DNA of 64,000 nt from an uncultured Alphaproteobacteria bacterium (GTDB taxonomy: Bacteria > Pseudomonadota > Alphaproteobacteria > Rhodobacterales > Rhodobacteraceae). Location of the stretch: assembly GCA_902586885.1 (NCBI GenBank), contig CACIJG010000003.1, positions 56,758-120,757 on the forward strand, written 5' to 3'. Made by a program: the position numbers and the translations under genes. Below, piece after piece: positions 15,577-25,910 of this stretch (position 1 is the first letter of the stretch; each line of letters starts with the position of its first letter). Under the pieces are notes generated by a model. The model was not told the DNA's origin. It saw only the letters and a program-made list of their open reading frames with translations, and made no database searches.

Positions 15577-16449
15577 ATGGTGATAAACATCTTAAAACTT
15601 TTGTCTCTAGCTGGTCTATGCCTGATTTTTTTGAGCTACGGAACTGAAGCCCACATGCATGCTGGCTTTAAGGGTGGTTTCAATGAATTTGCTAAAAATC
15701 AAGGTTACTCAGATTTCTCTGAATATCTAGAAAAAAAAGAATTGTGTGCTAAGGCGTTAAATAAGGCTTTTTTAGATGTAAGCAAAAAACAAAATGCTCA
15801 TATAGTCGAAGTAGATCCTCCTAAAGGCTATCACTGGATGAAAGTTGGTCAATCATATGAGCTCATGGAAAATGGATATTATGGGTATACTGAGCACAGA
15901 AATTCAAGCCTAACTGCTAGTATAAGCTTATTTGGCAAAAGTAACTCAAAAGATAAAAAAGATAATAATTCTAGTGAGAAAGTTGATGAAACAACAAAGT
16001 TTCTTGATGTAGATCCTCCAACGGGTTACCACTGGATGAAAGTAAGCAATGTCTATGAATTAATGAAAAATCCTGCTTCTGGTTACTTTCCTCACAAAAA
16101 TTCCAGCTTAGTAGCATCTTTTAGACTTTTTTCCCCAAAGAATTCTTCAAAAAAACAATCGGAGGAGAAAAAGATATCAAAGACTTATGGTTACAAAATA
16201 AAAGATGAAAATTTATCAAAAGAGGTTTCCAATTTGCTTGAAGACAAGCTTTGGTCTAATAAATATCAAGACATCGAAACTGCCATTAAAAAAGTTAACA
16301 AAAAATATTGGTCAAGAAATAATTGTAACTTTTCTATGTTTATAGAAAAAGAAACTTTCACACGATTTTTAGAGAGTATTATAATGAATAACGAACCACC
16401 CAAGAAAAATCAAAAAAAGAAACCAGTCTATAAAAAATATGGTTATTAA
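15577..16449 (+). CDS. Secreted protein with two tandem copies of a ~48-aa 'VDPPxGYHWMKV' repeat
   Basis: Signal peptide 'MVINILKLLSLAGLCLIFLSYGTEA'; internal repeat (see repeat features). Confidence 0.75.
   Translation: MVINILKLLSLAGLCLIFLSYGTEAHMHAGFKGGFNEFAKNQGYSDFSEYLEKKELCAKALNKAFLDVSKKQNAHIVEVDPPKGYHWMKVGQSYELMENGYYGYTEHRNSSLTASISLFGKSNSKDKKDNNSSEKVDETTKFLDVDPPTGYHWMKVSNVYELMKNPASGYFPHKNSSLVASFRLFSPKNSSKKQSEEKKISKTYGYKIKDENLSKEVSNLLEDKLWSNKYQDIETAIKKVNKKYWSRNNCNFSMFIEKETFTRFLESIIMNNEPPKKNQKKKPVYKKYGY
15811..15954 (+). repeat. Protein-coding repeat unit 1 (VDPPKGYHWMKVGQSYELMENGYYGYTEHRNSSLTASISLFGKSNSK)
   Basis: Aligned by eye to unit 2. Confidence 0.8.
16009..16152 (+). repeat. Protein-coding repeat unit 2 (VDPPTGYHWMKVSNVYELMKNPASGYFPHKNSSLVASFRLFSPKNSSK)
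   Basis: Aligned by eye to unit 1. Confidence 0.8.
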
Positions 16450-16450
16450 A

Positions 16451-18145
16451 TTAGTTAATCTGAATTTCTGATGCTCGCTCCATAAACAACGCATCCATTT
16501 CATCTTCTTTTCCTCTTATTTTTGTTTTCAAAATAGAAAAGTTTTTTTGATTTATTCTTGCAAGATCAGCTAATTTTTTGGATATCATTATTTCACAAGA
16601 GTGCTCTTTCGTTAATTGCTCTAACCTGCTTGCGATGTTTACACTATCTCCTATTGCAGTTTCTGAACTGGACTGACCAAATCCCATTTTCCCCAGGATA
16701 ACGGTTCCAGCGTGAACTCCTATCCCAATTTTAAGATCCTCATCAAGTTCGCTTTTAAGCTCTTCATTTAACAACTTGAGGCTCTTTGAAATGTTCCTTG
16801 AGGCTACCAGCGCATTCTTGCAGTTTTCATTCATATTGTTACTGATGTCAAAAATTGCCATAACACCATCTCCAATAAACTTGTCTACCCTGCCACCATT
16901 ATCTTCTATACTCTCGACCACAAACTTAAAATATTTGTTTAAAATGTAAACTACATCATAAGGTAATTTTGTTTCAGACATTCTTGTAAAGCCTCTAATA
17001 TCTGTAAACAAAATAACGGCTTCTACTTCGACGCCACTTAAACTTCTTTGAGTACCCAATTGTATTTGAGACTTTGTTTCTTTATTTAAGCTTAAAAGAG
17101 GCATTATCTTGATGTCACTTTCAGGACGAAGTTGGCATGCCAACCTAACATTTTTGTCAAAACCTAATCTCTTAATAACCTTGCTTTCTATCTGGTTGGG
17201 TTGAGGTAATTTATTTAAATCTGAAAGCACTCTAACTCTACAGGTAGTACACCGTCCTCTTCCCCCACAAACGTGCTCATGAGTAATCCCAGCCTGTTGG
17301 CTGGTTTCTAGTATCGATGTACCTTTCGATACAAATGATCTCATGCCATCCAGATAATCTACTCTAATAGTTTTTTGAGATCGCAACCAGAAATACCTAA
17401 GCAAATAGAAACAAAGGATAGCACCAACTATAGCCGGGTAGAGTAGAAATTGAAGTTTATCACTTATTTCCAAAATAAGTTTACCTGTTGCTTCCTTGTA
17501 ATTGGATTTAGCCAAGGTCTCTAAAACAAATGAAGGGTCCCTATCTGACTTGTCTAATGCTTTCATTCCAGCCGACACATATCCAATTATGGCTAGAGAC
17601 GGTATAATCCAGTAAATCGAAAAAAAGACCCTCTTATATCTAATATAAAAACTCCTGAACTCTAATAAACCGTGGATACCAATAACTCCATGGATCCACA
17701 CCAAAATTAGCATAAGGATAAGAAATATTACTCCTGTAAAATCGAAAACCCATGTGCTGACCACCATAAATGAATAGCTATCAATAAGGCCCTCCCATCG
17801 GGAACCATATAAAGTAATGCTTAGATGCCCAGCTAGAAAAAATGGTATTAAAACAGCAGAAATATTTCGTATCCACTCCTTAGCTGTCAACTTTATGTTC
17901 TTTCTGCGCGCTAAAGCATATATGCCTAATAAGAGATGTATAGCGAGAGCTGAGTATAAAATTATTGAGACGAAATAATTTCGCCAGAAAGTTAGAAAAA
18001 AAGATCGTCCATACTCCATAGCATCTATCGAAATTATTCCTAGAGAGTGATTAGACAGATGCGTAACCACATAGAAAAACAGAAAACTACCGGACACTAT
18101 GCGTAGGTATCTAATAATTAAATTTAAATCCATACTCTCAATCAA
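16451..18145 (-). CDS. Membrane-anchored ferredoxin-adenylate cyclase (multi-TM + 2Fe-2S + class III cyclase)
   Basis: Several hydrophobic N-terminal segments; 'EHVCGGRGRCTTCRVRV...LACQLRP'; 'VILFTDIRGFTRMSETKLPYD...VDKFIGDGVMAIFD...AIGDSVNIASRLEQ'. Confidence 0.9.
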   Translation of the reverse strand: MIESMDLNLIIRYLRIVSGSFLFFYVVTHLSNHSLGIISIDAMEYGRSFFLTFWRNYFVSIILYSALAIHLLLGIYALARRKNIKLTAKEWIRNISAVLIPFFLAGHLSITLYGSRWEGLIDSYSFMVVSTWVFDFTGVIFLILMLILVWIHGVIGIHGLLEFRSFYIRYKRVFFSIYWIIPSLAIIGYVSAGMKALDKSDRDPSFVLETLAKSNYKEATGKLILEISDKLQFLLYPAIVGAILCFYLLRYFWLRSQKTIRVDYLDGMRSFVSKGTSILETSQQAGITHEHVCGGRGRCTTCRVRVLSDLNKLPQPNQIESKVIKRLGFDKNVRLACQLRPESDIKIMPLLSLNKETKSQIQLGTQRSLSGVEVEAVILFTDIRGFTRMSETKLPYDVVYILNKYFKFVVESIEDNGGRVDKFIGDGVMAIFDISNNMNENCKNALVASRNISKSLKLLNEELKSELDEDLKIGIGVHAGTVILGKMGFGQSSSETAIGDSVNIASRLEQLTKEHSCEIMISKKLADLARINQKNFSILKTKIRGKEDEMDALFMERASEIQIN

Positions 18146-18245
18146 TCTTCTGCTTTAATTACAATCAATCTTTTCTTAAAGTATTTTAGGTAAATAAATA
18201 GCTTTGAATACTCTTTTCAGATAAATAACCTAATTTAAATTTTGT

Positions 18246-19040
18246 TCATCCCTTACTTTTAGCCAGTGCCTTTTCTAAATAATCAAGCATAACATTCCTG
18301 AATTCCATCTTTTGAGAGAGACCTTTAAGATGTGAAAAAGAGTTTGGAAATTCATCTTCAAATTTCTGAGAAATTAATTCGTACCCCTGCTCGTTGATCA
18401 CATTTCTACGATCTCTCTCCCGCAAGAATTGAGCTAGTTCACAAACAAAAGATATATCAGCTATAGTTAATTTATTTCCTACAATAAATTTACTTTGGGA
18501 AAGAGCTTTTTCGATGCCATCTAGATAAAATAAATAAGCTGATTTCATTCGTTCATATAAGTATTTGTTCAATGAGTTTATTTCGAGAGCATAAACTTGA
18601 AACTCTCTTGCAAAAACAAGATTTGCATCAAGGAAACTATCTATTCGGGATTGTATAAAAGCATCATTATCTCCATAAAGAGAACTATTTTTTGAGGCTC
18701 GAGCCACTGCCCGCATAATGCTGTTAGACTCAAATATTCCTATAGATCCATCTGAGTTAAAACCTGCAGGTACAGTTCCAAAAGGATGCTTTTCAAGAAA
18801 TTTATCTGTTTTATAAAGATTTCCTTTAAAACCCCTTTTACCTTCACGTTTATGAGTATCCATCGAACCAATATTTGAAGAATTTATTTCTCGAGCGTCA
18901 AAATCCCACAACCAATTTGCTAAATTTTTTGGTTTGTCTCCAACAACCTTTATTTTTACATTACCCAGCTTAGCTGTGATCAGTGATTTCCAAACTCTGG
19001 GGTTAGGTAAATAAGAAAATATTCGTATTTCTTCCGTCAT
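18246..19040 (-). CDS. Glutathione S-transferase-like protein
   Basis: 'KHPFGTVPAGFNSDGSIGIFESNSIMRAVA', 'KFIVGNKLTIADISFVCEL'. Confidence 0.8.
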   Translation of the reverse strand: MTEEIRIFSYLPNPRVWKSLITAKLGNVKIKVVGDKPKNLANWLWDFDAREINSSNIGSMDTHKREGKRGFKGNLYKTDKFLEKHPFGTVPAGFNSDGSIGIFESNSIMRAVARASKNSSLYGDNDAFIQSRIDSFLDANLVFAREFQVYALEINSLNKYLYERMKSAYLFYLDGIEKALSQSKFIVGNKLTIADISFVCELAQFLRERDRRNVINEQGYELISQKFEDEFPNSFSHLKGLSQKMEFRNVMLDYLEKALAKSKG

Positions 19041-19157
19041 ATGTTGGATACCCTTTTTATAGAGCGCCTGCTTATATTAAAGATCTAAAAAAAAATTAGT
19101 GTCAGATTAATGGATAGTCTAAGTTAATTACTGGTATTTTTACTATTTCCTTCAAAT

Positions 19158-20711
19158 TTAGTTTTTACTCATTCTAGAACGTACAGAATCCCTTATCTCC
19201 TTTCGAAGTATCTTTCCGTAATTACTCTTGGGAAGAGAGCCAACAAACTCTACTGATCGTATCCTACGATCAGTAGGCAACCTTTCTCGTGACCAATCAA
19301 TTATTGCATCTGCCGTAACGATAGAATCCGGTTTACGCACAGCGACTAAATGAACCGTTTCTCCCCAAAGCTTATCAGGAATTCCGATAATACACGCCTC
19401 TTCAATTTCCTTGTTCTCATATATTACTTCTTCTATCTGCCTTGGGTAAACATTATTCCCACCCGTAACAATCATATCTTTCTTACGATCTGTTATATAG
19501 ACAAAGCCATCACTATCAATCTCTCCAATGTCTCCGGTACGTTGCCAGCTTCCTTCTCGAATTTCAGTCGTCGCTTCCTCATTATTGAGGTAGCCCAGCA
19601 TAACATTTCCACCCTTAGTAACTATCTCCCCGGTTTGTCCTGGCAGCAATAAATCTCCTTCATCATTCATAATATCAACATCAGCAAAGGTTATCGCTCT
19701 TCCACAAGAATGCAACAACCTAGAATTGTCTGACTTTAAAGCATCTATATGATCTTGAGGTTGAAGAACAGTAAATCCAACAGGCGCTTCCCATTGGCCA
19801 TAAAGCTGTCCTAAAACAGGTCCAAACGTCTCCAATGCTTCTTCCAACCTATCTACAGGAAAAGAAGCTCCTCCATAAAGCATTGAATGAAAGTTCAGAT
19901 TTTCCCTTGAATTTTTTTTCATATGTTGCATCAGCAATTGTATCATTGTTGGAGCCATAAAGCTTGAGGTGATATTTCTATTAATACAAATTTCTGCAAC
20001 CCGCTCTGGGTTAAATTGGTGAAGAATTTTTAACCGGGCACCACGTGCAAAGTGGGGCATAACTAAGGACCCAGTCGCATGTGTAATGGGAGCACATAAA
20101 AGACTTACATCATCCGGAGCTATTCTAGGGTTTACATCCATCAAATGTGTTGAAATAATATGAACCCAATTACTATGAGTTAACATCACGCCTTTTGGAC
20201 GCCCTGTTGTTCCAGAAGTAAAATAAATAGAATGAACATCTGATGAAACAGGCACTTTATTTGGACTTTTACTTTTTGCCTTATCTAAAAGCTCTTCATA
20301 ATTTAATGCCCATGCGGTTTTTCCGCCAACACAAATAAATAGTTTTACGTATTCAAGTTGGTCTCGCATAATAGAAACATGTTCAAGCATTTTTTCTTCG
20401 AATATCAATGCCTTGGCTGATGCAAAGTTTAAGCAATACTCGTGATCTTCTCGGGATCCCCGTGCGTTCAGCATAGTTCGAATGAACCCAAACCTTGCAG
20501 CTGCTGCATCAAACTCAACAAGCTCTATAGAATTGTTTGTTAGGCATGCTATTGTTTCTCCGGGCATTAGACCACATGCTAGTAAAGCCTGCCCAAATTT
20601 GTCTACTCTATTAATGAAATCCTTATATGAAAATGATCTTGTATCATCTTCCAATGCTATGCGGTCGGCATATTTTCTTGTTGCATTATCAAGAAGTAAA
20701 GTTATTGACAT
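19158..20711 (-). CDS. AMP-dependent acyl-CoA synthetase/ligase
   Basis: 'SIYFTSGTTGRPKGVMLTH', 'YGQWEAP', 'RTGDIGEIDSDGFVYITDRKKDMIVTGG', 'PKSNYGKILRKEIR'. Confidence 0.92.
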   Translation of the reverse strand: MSITLLLDNATRKYADRIALEDDTRSFSYKDFINRVDKFGQALLACGLMPGETIACLTNNSIELVEFDAAAARFGFIRTMLNARGSREDHEYCLNFASAKALIFEEKMLEHVSIMRDQLEYVKLFICVGGKTAWALNYEELLDKAKSKSPNKVPVSSDVHSIYFTSGTTGRPKGVMLTHSNWVHIISTHLMDVNPRIAPDDVSLLCAPITHATGSLVMPHFARGARLKILHQFNPERVAEICINRNITSSFMAPTMIQLLMQHMKKNSRENLNFHSMLYGGASFPVDRLEEALETFGPVLGQLYGQWEAPVGFTVLQPQDHIDALKSDNSRLLHSCGRAITFADVDIMNDEGDLLLPGQTGEIVTKGGNVMLGYLNNEEATTEIREGSWQRTGDIGEIDSDGFVYITDRKKDMIVTGGNNVYPRQIEEVIYENKEIEEACIIGIPDKLWGETVHLVAVRKPDSIVTADAIIDWSRERLPTDRRIRSVEFVGSLPKSNYGKILRKEIRDSVRSRMSKN

Positions 20712-20716
20712 CTAAA

Positions 20717-21520
20717 CTAATCTTCAGACTTACGACCCTGCCAAACGGGATCGCGTTTCTCTAGAAATGCCTTAATTCCCTCCTTCGCATCATTGTGAAG
20801 CATATTTCTTGCTACAAGCTCCCCAGTATACTCATATGCATTCGCCGTGTTCATTTCCATCTGTCTGTAAAGGGCATTTTTCCCAAGAGCCAGAGTATAT
20901 CCAGACTTTGATGCGATGCCATCTGCTAACTGCTTTACCTCACTTTCAAGAGAATCTGCTCTAGCCACTTGATTAATAAGACCAATCCGGAAGGCAAAAT
21001 CAGCATCATGTAATTCACCTCCAGCTAACATTTGCATTACATGTTTCTTGCCAACAGCACGGCTAATCCCTACCATCGGAGTTAAACACCAAAGCCCTAT
21101 GTTTACCCCAGGGGTAGCAAACCTAGCTTGCTCACTAGCTACTGCAAGGTCGCAGGTCGCAACAAGTTGGCAACCAGCAGCGGTAGCTATTCCTTCCACG
21201 CTTGCTATGACAATTTGTGGCTGTCTTGATATGGCTTGCATCATGGCACTACATTCGGAGGAAACATTACTGTAGAACTCTGCATCCTTGTTGGAATCAA
21301 ATTCTTTTAAATTGTGTCCAGCACAAAAAATACGCCCACCAGCCCCTCCAATAACAATAACATTTATGTCCGAATTATCGGCCAGCTCATTGAGACTATT
21401 ATGAAGTTCGGAAATCATTGCCCGTGAGAGACTATTTCCTGACTCAGGGCGATTTAATGTTAGATAAAAAACTGCTCCATCTTGGCGTTTTTTAATAAGG
21501 TCTTCTTTATCTTCATTCAT
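20717..21520 (-). CDS. Enoyl-CoA hydratase/isomerase family
   Basis: 'FYLTLNRPESGNSLSRAMI', 'GGAGGRIFCAGHNLKEF', 'GIATAAGCQLVATCDLAVA'. Confidence 0.92.
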   Translation of the reverse strand: MNEDKEDLIKKRQDGAVFYLTLNRPESGNSLSRAMISELHNSLNELADNSDINVIVIGGAGGRIFCAGHNLKEFDSNKDAEFYSNVSSECSAMMQAISRQPQIVIASVEGIATAAGCQLVATCDLAVASEQARFATPGVNIGLWCLTPMVGISRAVGKKHVMQMLAGGELHDADFAFRIGLINQVARADSLESEVKQLADGIASKSGYTLALGKNALYRQMEMNTANAYEYTGELVARNMLHNDAKEGIKAFLEKRDPVWQGRKSED

Positions 21521-21629
21521 TTTTATCTCCTACTTTCCTCCTAGCTATTTCACTCTGTTTTATTTTTTTACATGAATAGTCTTAAATCACTCTCGTCTGA
21601 TTCAAGAGGTTTTTGTAAAAAATTCATTG

Positions 21630-23126
21630 TTATTTATCTCCAAACTTTTTTAGATTTAAAGGCGTTTTAGGAATAGATATTGTTTTTTCCTCTGTGTAAA
21701 ACTGTTCACACGAATATCCACCTTCTCTTCCCACTCCTGAGTTGTGATAACCTCCGAATGGAGCTCTTAATTCTCGCATCATCGGGGTGTTCACCCAAAC
21801 TACCCCGGACCGCATAGACTCAGATACATTTAAAATAGTTGGCATGTGGTCTGACCATACATATGATACAAGACCAAATTCAGTATCGTTAGCTATACTG
21901 ATAGCCTCTTCTTCTGATTTAAAGGAAATAAAACTAGCAAATGGACCAAAAATCTCTTCCTGACATACCCTACTGTTATTTGAACTAGCCATAACAGCGG
22001 TTGGCTCAATAAAGTAACCATCTTTTTGTTCCGCCAACCTCTTTCCTCCTACCAAAAGTTTATCTCCATCTTTTTGGACACCTTCAGCAAAAGACAAAAT
22101 TCTTTCCATATGTTGCTTTGAAGCGATAGGGCCTATCTCCGTCTCGTTATGAAGTGGATCACCTACTACAATCTTTTTGGTGCGTTGAACAAATTCTTCA
22201 ACGAATTGATCAAAGATTTTTTCCTCAACAAGAATTCGCGAGCCAGCAAGACATTGTTGTCCATTGTTTGAGAAAATTCCGATGAGTGCTCCATCAAGGG
22301 CTCTCTGATAATCAGCTGAGGCAAAAACTATATTTGCAGATTTACCTCCCAACTCCATGGTGCAAGGCGTAAGTTGCTTCCCTGCATCCATCATAACCTG
22401 GCGACCGGTAACTGTACCACCGGTAAAACTAATTCTATCAACGCCAGGATTACTCACTAAGCTTGAACCGGTAACTGGCCCTCGACCATTAACCAAATTC
22501 AAAACCCCTTCAGGCAAAACATCTTTGAGTAAGTTTGCCAATTTTATCAAAGAGAACGGGGTTTGCTCTGATGGTTTTAAAATTGCACAATTTCCAAAGG
22601 CAATTGCTGCGGCAATCTTCATTGTTGCCAACGCCATTGGCGCATTCCATGGAGCTATCAAACCCACTACACCAGCTGGCTCTCTATTTACCAGTGTAAG
22701 ATAGCCATCTGTATTATCATAACGTTCTCCGTGGGCTTGACTAATGTATTGTGCAAAAAATCGAAAGTTATAAGCAGCCCGTTGAATGTGAAATCCTTTG
22801 ATTTCTCTCAAAATAAGACCGGTACCTAAACATTCTAGAAGAGCCAGTTCATCAATATTATCGAGAATAACCTGTCTACAAGATTCTAAAATCTCTATTC
22901 TTTTTTCAACAGATAACTTTGCCCACGATGTTGTATCGAAAGTTTTGCGGGCAGAGGCTATTGCTTTTTCTACATCATCCGCAGTATCCTCTACTAGAAC
23001 CGAAACCTGTTTGCCATTTCCAGGGTAAAAAACTGGAACTTCTATACCTGACCCATGATTTTCTTTATTGTCAATCCAACCTTTAACTATACTTGGTGGC
23101 TCAATTGGGTTTTCAAAAATTTTCAT
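21630..23126 (-). CDS. Aldehyde dehydrogenase
   Basis: 'GLIAPWNAPMALATMKIAAAIAFGNCAILKPSEQTP', 'MELGGKSANIVFA', 'NNGQQCLAGSRILV'. Confidence 0.93.
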   Translation of the reverse strand: MKIFENPIEPPSIVKGWIDNKENHGSGIEVPVFYPGNGKQVSVLVEDTADDVEKAIASARKTFDTTSWAKLSVEKRIEILESCRQVILDNIDELALLECLGTGLILREIKGFHIQRAAYNFRFFAQYISQAHGERYDNTDGYLTLVNREPAGVVGLIAPWNAPMALATMKIAAAIAFGNCAILKPSEQTPFSLIKLANLLKDVLPEGVLNLVNGRGPVTGSSLVSNPGVDRISFTGGTVTGRQVMMDAGKQLTPCTMELGGKSANIVFASADYQRALDGALIGIFSNNGQQCLAGSRILVEEKIFDQFVEEFVQRTKKIVVGDPLHNETEIGPIASKQHMERILSFAEGVQKDGDKLLVGGKRLAEQKDGYFIEPTAVMASSNNSRVCQEEIFGPFASFISFKSEEEAISIANDTEFGLVSYVWSDHMPTILNVSESMRSGVVWVNTPMMRELRAPFGGYHNSGVGREGGYSCEQFYTEEKTISIPKTPLNLKKFGDK

Positions 23127-23215
23127 TTTAACGGCAATCCTTTCGTTTTTGTGTTCTAGTCTAAATTGGTTATCTCAGAAAAATTTTTTTATCTGCATTT
23201 TTTTCTTGCTGTAAT

Positions 23216-23962
23216 TTAATGGTCTTTAAATAAAGGACCATGCCCCTCAAACTGTTCTTTAAAACCTCTGGATCTAAGAGCATGCCAATAAGTTGCTGCA
23301 TTTATTGGTATCATTGGTTTTTTTATTTCCTCTGACATTTCGTTACACACCTCTATCATAGATAAGTTCGTTCCAACCTGTACAAAAGCATCTATGCTTT
23401 CATCGTTCATTTCCAATACATGCTGTCTCAGTTCATCTGGTTGAACATGAGCTATAGCTACAGGGCTAAGGCATTTCAAACCACGAAACTTTTTTACTAC
23501 AAATCCACAGTCTTCAAAAAACAGTGTCACATTTTTATCCGAAATAGGCCAATATGGGGAAATAACTGCAATCCGCTTTACGTCATACAAATTGAGAGCT
23601 GCTTCACAAGCAAAAGACCCTGCTGATACATCTAAACCACAATGTTTTGAAAGTTCTCCCATTCGCTCTTCTGACTGTTTTCTACCTCCCCAAAACATCA
23701 ATGCGGACATTCCCATAATCAAATGATCTGGTTCACACGTCATGCATCTGTCAACTGCTTCATATAAAGTTGCGCCTATAGCCTCCACTAAATCTTCAAA
23801 CTCCTTGTCACTTCTGACTTTCATATTTGGAATATGAATCCTGCCATAATGATTAGTAATTCCTCTTATTCGAAGACTATCCATATCTGGTTGAACAATT
23901 GTGTTTGTTGATGGCGCTACCACAGCAAACTTACACCTCCAACCGAGTGCATCCTTTGACAT
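23216..23962 (-). CDS. Maleate isomerase / arylmalonate decarboxylase-like (Asp/Glu racemase superfamily)
   Basis: 'VAPSTNTIVQPDMDSLRIRGITNHYGRIHI', 'RIAVISPYWPISDKNVTLFFEDCGF', 'AFVQVGTNLSMIEV'. Confidence 0.75.
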   Translation of the reverse strand: MSKDALGWRCKFAVVAPSTNTIVQPDMDSLRIRGITNHYGRIHIPNMKVRSDKEFEDLVEAIGATLYEAVDRCMTCEPDHLIMGMSALMFWGGRKQSEERMGELSKHCGLDVSAGSFACEAALNLYDVKRIAVISPYWPISDKNVTLFFEDCGFVVKKFRGLKCLSPVAIAHVQPDELRQHVLEMNDESIDAFVQVGTNLSMIEVCNEMSEEIKKPMIPINAATYWHALRSRGFKEQFEGHGPLFKDH

Positions 23963-24119
23963 GAAGACCTCTTTTCTTAATTAAAGCATGAAAGTTTCAA
24001 GTAACAGTCTAGTGTTAAAGGCAGATCTGGACAAGGGTTTTATTAATGAGTAAATTTAAGTTTAAGTAGCTCAAAATTATACTTTGAACCTTTAGTTTAG
24101 CAAGAATTGGAGACCATAA

Positions 24120-24977
24120 GTGGCTGACTCGAAACTTAGAAGAGCAATTGATTCCGGTGAAACATTAGTTGCACCTGGAGTGTATGATATGATTTCTGCG
24201 ACAATAGCCGAAAAGGTTGGTTTTCCAGCTGTTTTTGTAGGTGGCTATGGTGTTTCAGCCTCTCATTTAGGTGTGCCAGATGTTGGTATAATGACTTTTA
24301 CAGATATTTTGGAGCGTGTTCGAACGTTTTCAGCAATTCTAACTAAACCAATAATTGTGGATGCAGACACTGGTTACGGTGGATTGGTCAATTTAAGGCA
24401 CGCTGTAAGAAGCTATGAAAAAGCAGGCGTTGCTGCCATCCAAATTGAAGATCAAATATTTCCAAAACGTTGCGGCCATGCCAAAGGTGTAGAAGTTTGT
24501 GACATTCAAGAGATGTTAAAAAGAATTGGTGTAGCGACAGAGAGTAGAAATAGTGAGAATTTTCTTATAATAGCCCGAACAGACAGTCGGCTAGAGTTAG
24601 GTTTAGAAGAAGCCATAAAAAGAGCAGAAGCGTACTCGGAAGCAGGAGCTGATTTGATTTTTGTAGAATCCCCTCAGACAGTCGATGAAATGAAGATACT
24701 TAAACAATCTATAAAAACCCCTTTGGTATTTAAAATGGTACCTGATGGAAATTTGAGTGATCTAAGTTCAAAAGTACTTACTGATTTGGGCTTTAGTATT
24801 TTGATTTATCCAACCTTGGGTTTTCTTTCAGCGGCAAATGCTATTCAACAAGCTTTCAATGAATTTAAGACAACTGGGTTAGTCAAGAAACAAACTATGC
24901 AGCGCTTCGACGAATTTAGTAATATGATCGGATTTGAAGAGATTTATTCATTTGAGGATCGCTGGGATGATCAGTAA
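24120..24977 (+). CDS. Isocitrate lyase / PEP mutase family protein
   Basis: 'APGVYDMISATIAEKVGFPAVFVGGYG', 'IVDADTGYGG', 'QIEDQIFPKRCGHAKG', 'IIARTDSR'; GTG start. Confidence 0.9.
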   Translation: MADSKLRRAIDSGETLVAPGVYDMISATIAEKVGFPAVFVGGYGVSASHLGVPDVGIMTFTDILERVRTFSAILTKPIIVDADTGYGGLVNLRHAVRSYEKAGVAAIQIEDQIFPKRCGHAKGVEVCDIQEMLKRIGVATESRNSENFLIIARTDSRLELGLEEAIKRAEAYSEAGADLIFVESPQTVDEMKILKQSIKTPLVFKMVPDGNLSDLSSKVLTDLGFSILIYPTLGFLSAANAIQQAFNEFKTTGLVKKQTMQRFDEFSNMIGFEEIYSFEDRWDDQ

Positions 24978-24993
24978 ATAAGGAGTTATAAAT

Positions 24994-25899
24994 ATGCATT
25001 ATGATTTTGTGCCGATTCCAAATCGGAAACCTTTAAAATGGCCAAACGGAAAAAGAATGGCAGTTATATTGACTACCAACTTAGAGTATTGGGAGCCTAC
25101 CAAGAATACTGACCGCGTGATCTATCCTGGAGGACCTGGGATAGTTGGAGGAACTCTTGCTGGAAACATTTATGATAACCCAAATTGGACTTGGCGAGAA
25201 TATGGTCACAGGGTAGGAGTTTGGAGAATATTTAAATTGTTTGAAGAGGCAGGAATACCTACTTCTTGTACAATAAACGGGATGATGGCAATAGAGCGCC
25301 GGGAAGTAGTTGATTATGCCGTCAATAAAGGATATGAGATAGTAGCTCACAATTACGAGCAGAGTGAGCTACTCACTGATTTCCAAGATGATGAAGAAGC
25401 AGAGAGATCAGTAATACGTAAAACTTTAGAAATTTATAAACAGGTTGTTGGTAGAGATGCGAAAGGATGGCTTTCATCTTCATTAAGATCCACTCCAAAT
25501 ACAATAGATTTAATTGCTGAAGAAGGCCTTACGTTTTTTTGTGATCTACTAAATGATGATCAACCATATCTTGTAAAAACTAGATCAGGAAAAGATATAG
25601 TCTCAGTTCCCTATAGTTCAGAGGTTAATGATTTTACGGTGTTTATGCGCCAAGGCAAAGATGTCGAAGGCGCTTTTTCTGTATTCAAGGAACAATTTGA
25701 TTGGCTATATGAAGAAAGCCGTGAAAGCGGTCGTCATATGAATATCGGTCTTCATCCTCATGTCATTGGTCAACCTTTCCGAATTCGTTCACTTCAAGAA
25801 TTTCTAAAATATCTAAAGAGCTTTGAAGACATTTGGTTTCCTACAAGGGAGGAATTAGCAAATTGGTACATGGAAAATCACAAGAGCCACATACCATGA
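24994..25899 (+). CDS. Polysaccharide deacetylase-family hydrolase (PuuE/allantoinase-like)
   Basis: 'WPNGKRMAVILTTNLEYW', 'YGHRVGVWRIFKLFEEAGIPTSCTINGMM', 'HPHVIGQPFRIRSLQEFL'. Confidence 0.8.
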   Translation: MHYDFVPIPNRKPLKWPNGKRMAVILTTNLEYWEPTKNTDRVIYPGGPGIVGGTLAGNIYDNPNWTWREYGHRVGVWRIFKLFEEAGIPTSCTINGMMAIERREVVDYAVNKGYEIVAHNYEQSELLTDFQDDEEAERSVIRKTLEIYKQVVGRDAKGWLSSSLRSTPNTIDLIAEEGLTFFCDLLNDDQPYLVKTRSGKDIVSVPYSSEVNDFTVFMRQGKDVEGAFSVFKEQFDWLYEESRESGRHMNIGLHPHVIGQPFRIRSLQEFLKYLKSFEDIWFPTREELANWYMENHKSHIP

Positions 25900-25910
25900 T
25901 TTTTACCTCA

